Below, one piece after another: positions 61,904 to 64,000 of a stretch of 64,000 nucleotides of DNA; positions within the stretch are counted from its first letter, which is position 1; every line of letters starts with the position of its first letter. The translations under genes and the position numbers were made by a program. The stretch covers positions 1 through 64,000 of the forward strand of contig JASJCI010000038.1 in assembly GCA_030066085.1 (NCBI GenBank). Direction: 5' to 3'. Source of the stretch: Gammaproteobacteria bacterium (GTDB lineage: Bacteria > Pseudomonadota > Gammaproteobacteria > GCA-001735895). Under the pieces are notes generated by a model. That model had not been told where the DNA came from and did not search any database. It was given only the letters and a program-made list of their open reading frames with translations.

Positions 61904-62532
61904 AGGACAAGCGCCCCGATACCGATAAATTCGACGCGCGCCTGGCGGCGGTCTACCGCGAGCGCACGGACAAGCAGCAGCACTACGACGACTGGGCCAG
62001 CAGCTACGATTCGGACCTGGTCGACGACCTGGATTACGTTGCCTGGCGGGCCGCCGGCGACCTGTTCGCCGAGCGGGTCGACGCGCGCGACCAGCCGATC
62101 CTCGACGTCGCCTGCGGCACCGGCCTGGTCGGTGAATACCTGCGGGACCTCGGTTTCGACCAGATCGACGGCGCCGACTTTTCCGGCGAGATGCTGGCGG
62201 TCGCGGCACGGCGCAACGTGTACCGCGAGCTGTGGCAGCACGACTTCACCCGTCCGCGCCGGCCCGAACCCGGCTATGCCGCGCTGATTTGCGTCGGCAT
62301 GTTTTCCTTTACCACGCCGCGGATCTCCGACCTGCCGCACGTGGTCGACTGCGTGCGTCCCGGGGGCCTGTGCGTGATCACCGTCAACGGCGCTGCCTGG
62401 CGCGAGCTCGATCTCGAGACGGGGGCGCGGCGCGCGGCCGCCGAGCACGGCTTCACCATCACCGAAATGATTACCATCGACTACATCCGTGAACAGGATA
62501 TCGATGCGCGGGTACTCGTCATCCGGCGGTAA
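61900..62532 (+). CDS. Class I SAM-dependent methyltransferase
   Basis: A protein of 210 aa. SAM motif I LDVACGTGLVGEYL is at ~69-82, with YDSDLVDDLDY in the region before it and the FTTPRISDLPHVVDCVRPGGL core after. It resembles the small UbiE/Williams-Beuren-type methyltransferases. The substrate is unknown. It is co-directional with the cytochrome c gene 78 bp downstream. Confidence 0.85.
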   Translation: MKDKRPDTDKFDARLAAVYRERTDKQQHYDDWASSYDSDLVDDLDYVAWRAAGDLFAERVDARDQPILDVACGTGLVGEYLRDLGFDQIDGADFSGEMLAVAARRNVYRELWQHDFTRPRRPEPGYAALICVGMFSFTTPRISDLPHVVDCVRPGGLCVITVNGAAWRELDLETGARRAAAEHGFTITEMITIDYIREQDIDARVLVIRR

Positions 62533-62610
62533 CGTCAAGTTGCGGCAGATCAATAACCGCCGGGTATCGACGGTTTATCCTGATCGGATCAGAAAGAGGA
62601 GAGGTATCGA

Positions 62611-63315
62611 TTGCCGATGAGCGCGCGCGCCAAACTCGGTTTTGCGCTGGCCCTGCTGTTGTTGCTGGCAGCCAACACGGCGCGCGCGCTGGAACCGATC
62701 ACCGTCACCCTCGAATTCCAGCCCGACCTTGCTGACGGTCGCTACAGTTACGATATCTGCGCGCGCTGCCACCTGCCCGAGGCCTGGGGCAACGACGACG
62801 GTACCTACCCGCAGCTCGCCGGGCAACACGTCAACGTGTTGATGAAGCAGTTGCTCGATATTCGCAGCGGGCGGCGCTCGAACCCGGCGATGCAGCCCTT
62901 CGTGCAGCAGCGCACGATCGGCGGCTACCAGGATCTCGCCAACGTGGTTGCCTACATCTCGACGCTGCCGATGAATCCACGGCACGCGAAAGGCCCGTGG
63001 CCGCCGGGCAGCCCCGAGCACGCCGAGGGCGAGGCCGTGTACGCAACCTATTGCCAGTCCTGCCACGGTGCCGGCGGCGAGGGCGACAATACGCGCGCCT
63101 ACCCGCGGCTGCAGGGACAGCACTACAGCTACATGGCGCGCCAGGCGCGGCTCGCGCGCGATAACCTGCGGCGCGTCGACGCGAGCATGTCGGCGCTGTT
63201 CACGGCGGTTTCGGCTACGGATTTCGACCGCGCGCTGAACTACATCTCGCATCTGCCGCTGCCGGCGGCGGACGTCGCGCCGGGCGTCGACTGGCGCAAC
63301 CCGGATTTCCAGTGA
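62611..63315 (+). CDS. fccA: Diheme cytochrome c subunit of flavocytochrome c (FccA-like)
   Basis: A protein of 234 aa from TTG 62611, with ATG 62617 as alternative. Signal peptide ~1-25 (LLLLAANTARALE). Two heme c sites: CARCH (~51-55) and CQSCH (~150-154), the diheme pattern of the FccA/SoxE subunit. It accepts electrons from the FAD subunit when sulfide is oxidised in the periplasm. The stop overlaps the FccB start by 4 nt, which supports the pair. Confidence 0.87.
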   Translation: MPMSARAKLGFALALLLLLAANTARALEPITVTLEFQPDLADGRYSYDICARCHLPEAWGNDDGTYPQLAGQHVNVLMKQLLDIRSGRRSNPAMQPFVQQRTIGGYQDLANVVAYISTLPMNPRHAKGPWPPGSPEHAEGEAVYATYCQSCHGAGGEGDNTRAYPRLQGQHYSYMARQARLARDNLRRVDASMSALFTAVSATDFDRALNYISHLPLPAADVAPGVDWRNPDFQ

Positions 63316-64000
63316 GCGGGGGCAAGGGCGTGAAGCGCAACGGTATCAGTCGGCGTGGTTTCCTCAAATCCGGCGGCGCTACGCTGGCCGGCGGCGCAAT
63401 CGGTATCGGCGCGGCAGGCACTGCCGTCGCCAGTTCCGAATCCTCGCCACCGGCCATCGCCCGCTTGCTGCGCAAGGCGACGCTGCCAGCGGCAAGCGGC
63501 GCGCGCGTGGTCGTGGTCGGCGGTGGCTGGTCGGGGCTGACGCTGGCGAAGTACCTGAAACGCTTCAACCCCGATTTCGACGTGGTGCTGATCGACCGCC
63601 AGTCGGCGTTCGTCTCTTTCCCCGTCAGCAACGCCTGGCTGGCCGACCAGGTCGATCTCGATTTCCTCAGCCACAGCTTTTTCGATGCGGCCAACAATCA
63701 CGGTTACCGTTTCATGGCGGCTACCGTGCTCGGTTTCGATCGCGATAGCCGCCGCGTGTTTACCGAGCAGGGTTACGTCGATTACGACTACCTCGTGCTC
63801 GCGCCCGGAATCGAGTACGACTACCCGCGCATCGGCGTCGACGACCCCGAAGCCCAGGAGCTGCTGTTTCATCGCTACCCCGGCGGATTTGTCACCAGCT
63901 CCGAGCTGCTGACGATCAAGCGCAAGATCCACCGCTTTCGCGGCGGCACCTTCGTGCTGACCGTTCCGAGCGGCGATTACCGCTGCGCCGCGGCCCCTTA
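63312..64000 (+). CDS. fccB: Flavocytochrome c sulfide dehydrogenase FAD subunit, 3'-truncated
   Basis: About 229 residues are visible before the window end. Tat signal SRRGFLKSGG (residues ~13-22) and FAD-binding VVVVGGGWSGLTLAKYL at ~67-83. A Cys in GDYRCAAAP at the edge of the window corresponds to the first redox-active Cys of the SQR/FccB family. The enzyme oxidises sulfide to polysulfide or sulfur, and passes electrons to FccA. GTG start, overlapping fccA by 4 nt. Confidence 0.88.
   Translation, partial: MSGGKGVKRNGISRRGFLKSGGATLAGGAIGIGAAGTAVASSESSPPAIARLLRKATLPAASGARVVVVGGGWSGLTLAKYLKRFNPDFDVVLIDRQSAFVSFPVSNAWLADQVDLDFLSHSFFDAANNHGYRFMAATVLGFDRDSRRVFTEQGYVDYDYLVLAPGIEYDYPRIGVDDPEAQELLFHRYPGGFVTSSELLTIKRKIHRFRGGTFVLTVPSGDYRCAAAP

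Overview
The window is a high-GC bacterial chromosome segment, densely packed with genes. Gene content points to a gammaproteobacterium, probably marine or sediment-dwelling: Dpp-type and polar amino-acid ABC transporters, heterotetrameric sarcosine oxidase, a flavocytochrome c sulfide dehydrogenase pair, Nei, photolyase and an Lhr helicase. This is inferred from family content only; no rRNA or tRNA gene was seen. No phage, integrase, transposase or CRISPR array was recognised. The accessory signal consists of small palindromic repeats and one structured intergenic element.

Layout. 1-6782: end of a glycoside hydrolase, a palindromic repeat, a sterol-desaturase/DUF2141 pair divergent from a TetR regulator with a clear operator, then a leftward redox operon (amine oxidase, phytanoyl-CoA-type dioxygenase, MOSC protein, 2Fe-2S ferredoxin). 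7199-11259: ABC exporter, then a periplasmic binding protein plus histidine kinase pair. 11584-26366: a large catabolic block for amines or amino acids. It holds two DadA-like flavoenzymes, an M20 peptidase, a DUF1611 (DgcN-like) P-loop protein, two SDRs, a polar amino-acid ABC transporter, a class III aminotransferase, a BKACE enzyme and an MFS carrier. 26480-31538: a methyltransferase, a secreted protein, a small conserved-looking protein, and a MoxR/VWA/DsrS-like operon. 31543-41417: a DNA-repair island. Leftward it carries a photolyase and a second photolyase-like protein encoded as two separate domain genes; rightward it carries ATP-dependent DNA ligase, full-length Lhr and Nei.

41524-45671: an NAD-binding protein, a strongly folded candidate small RNA with an anti-Shine-Dalgarno-like loop, a PAQR membrane protein, a monooxygenase-like small protein and a large lipoprotein. 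45771-51078: soxBDAG sarcosine oxidase, interrupted by a 180-bp palindromic element between soxB and soxD. 51079-55642: 111-bp tandem repeats, an EamA exporter, MetY, a terminator, a REP pair, an M91-like metallopeptidase and a CBS protein. 55899-61770: dppABCDF, flanked on the far side by a second CBS protein. 61900-64000: a methyltransferase and fccAB (fccB truncated by the window end).

Together the genes describe uptake and oxidative breakdown of amines and amino acids (including sarcosine and perhaps D-amino acids), with sulfide oxidation as a possible electron source. The most notable observations are the candidate small RNA at 42744-42867, the two-gene photolyase homologue at 31543-32762, the ligase-Lhr-Nei operon and the palindrome inside the sox operon.
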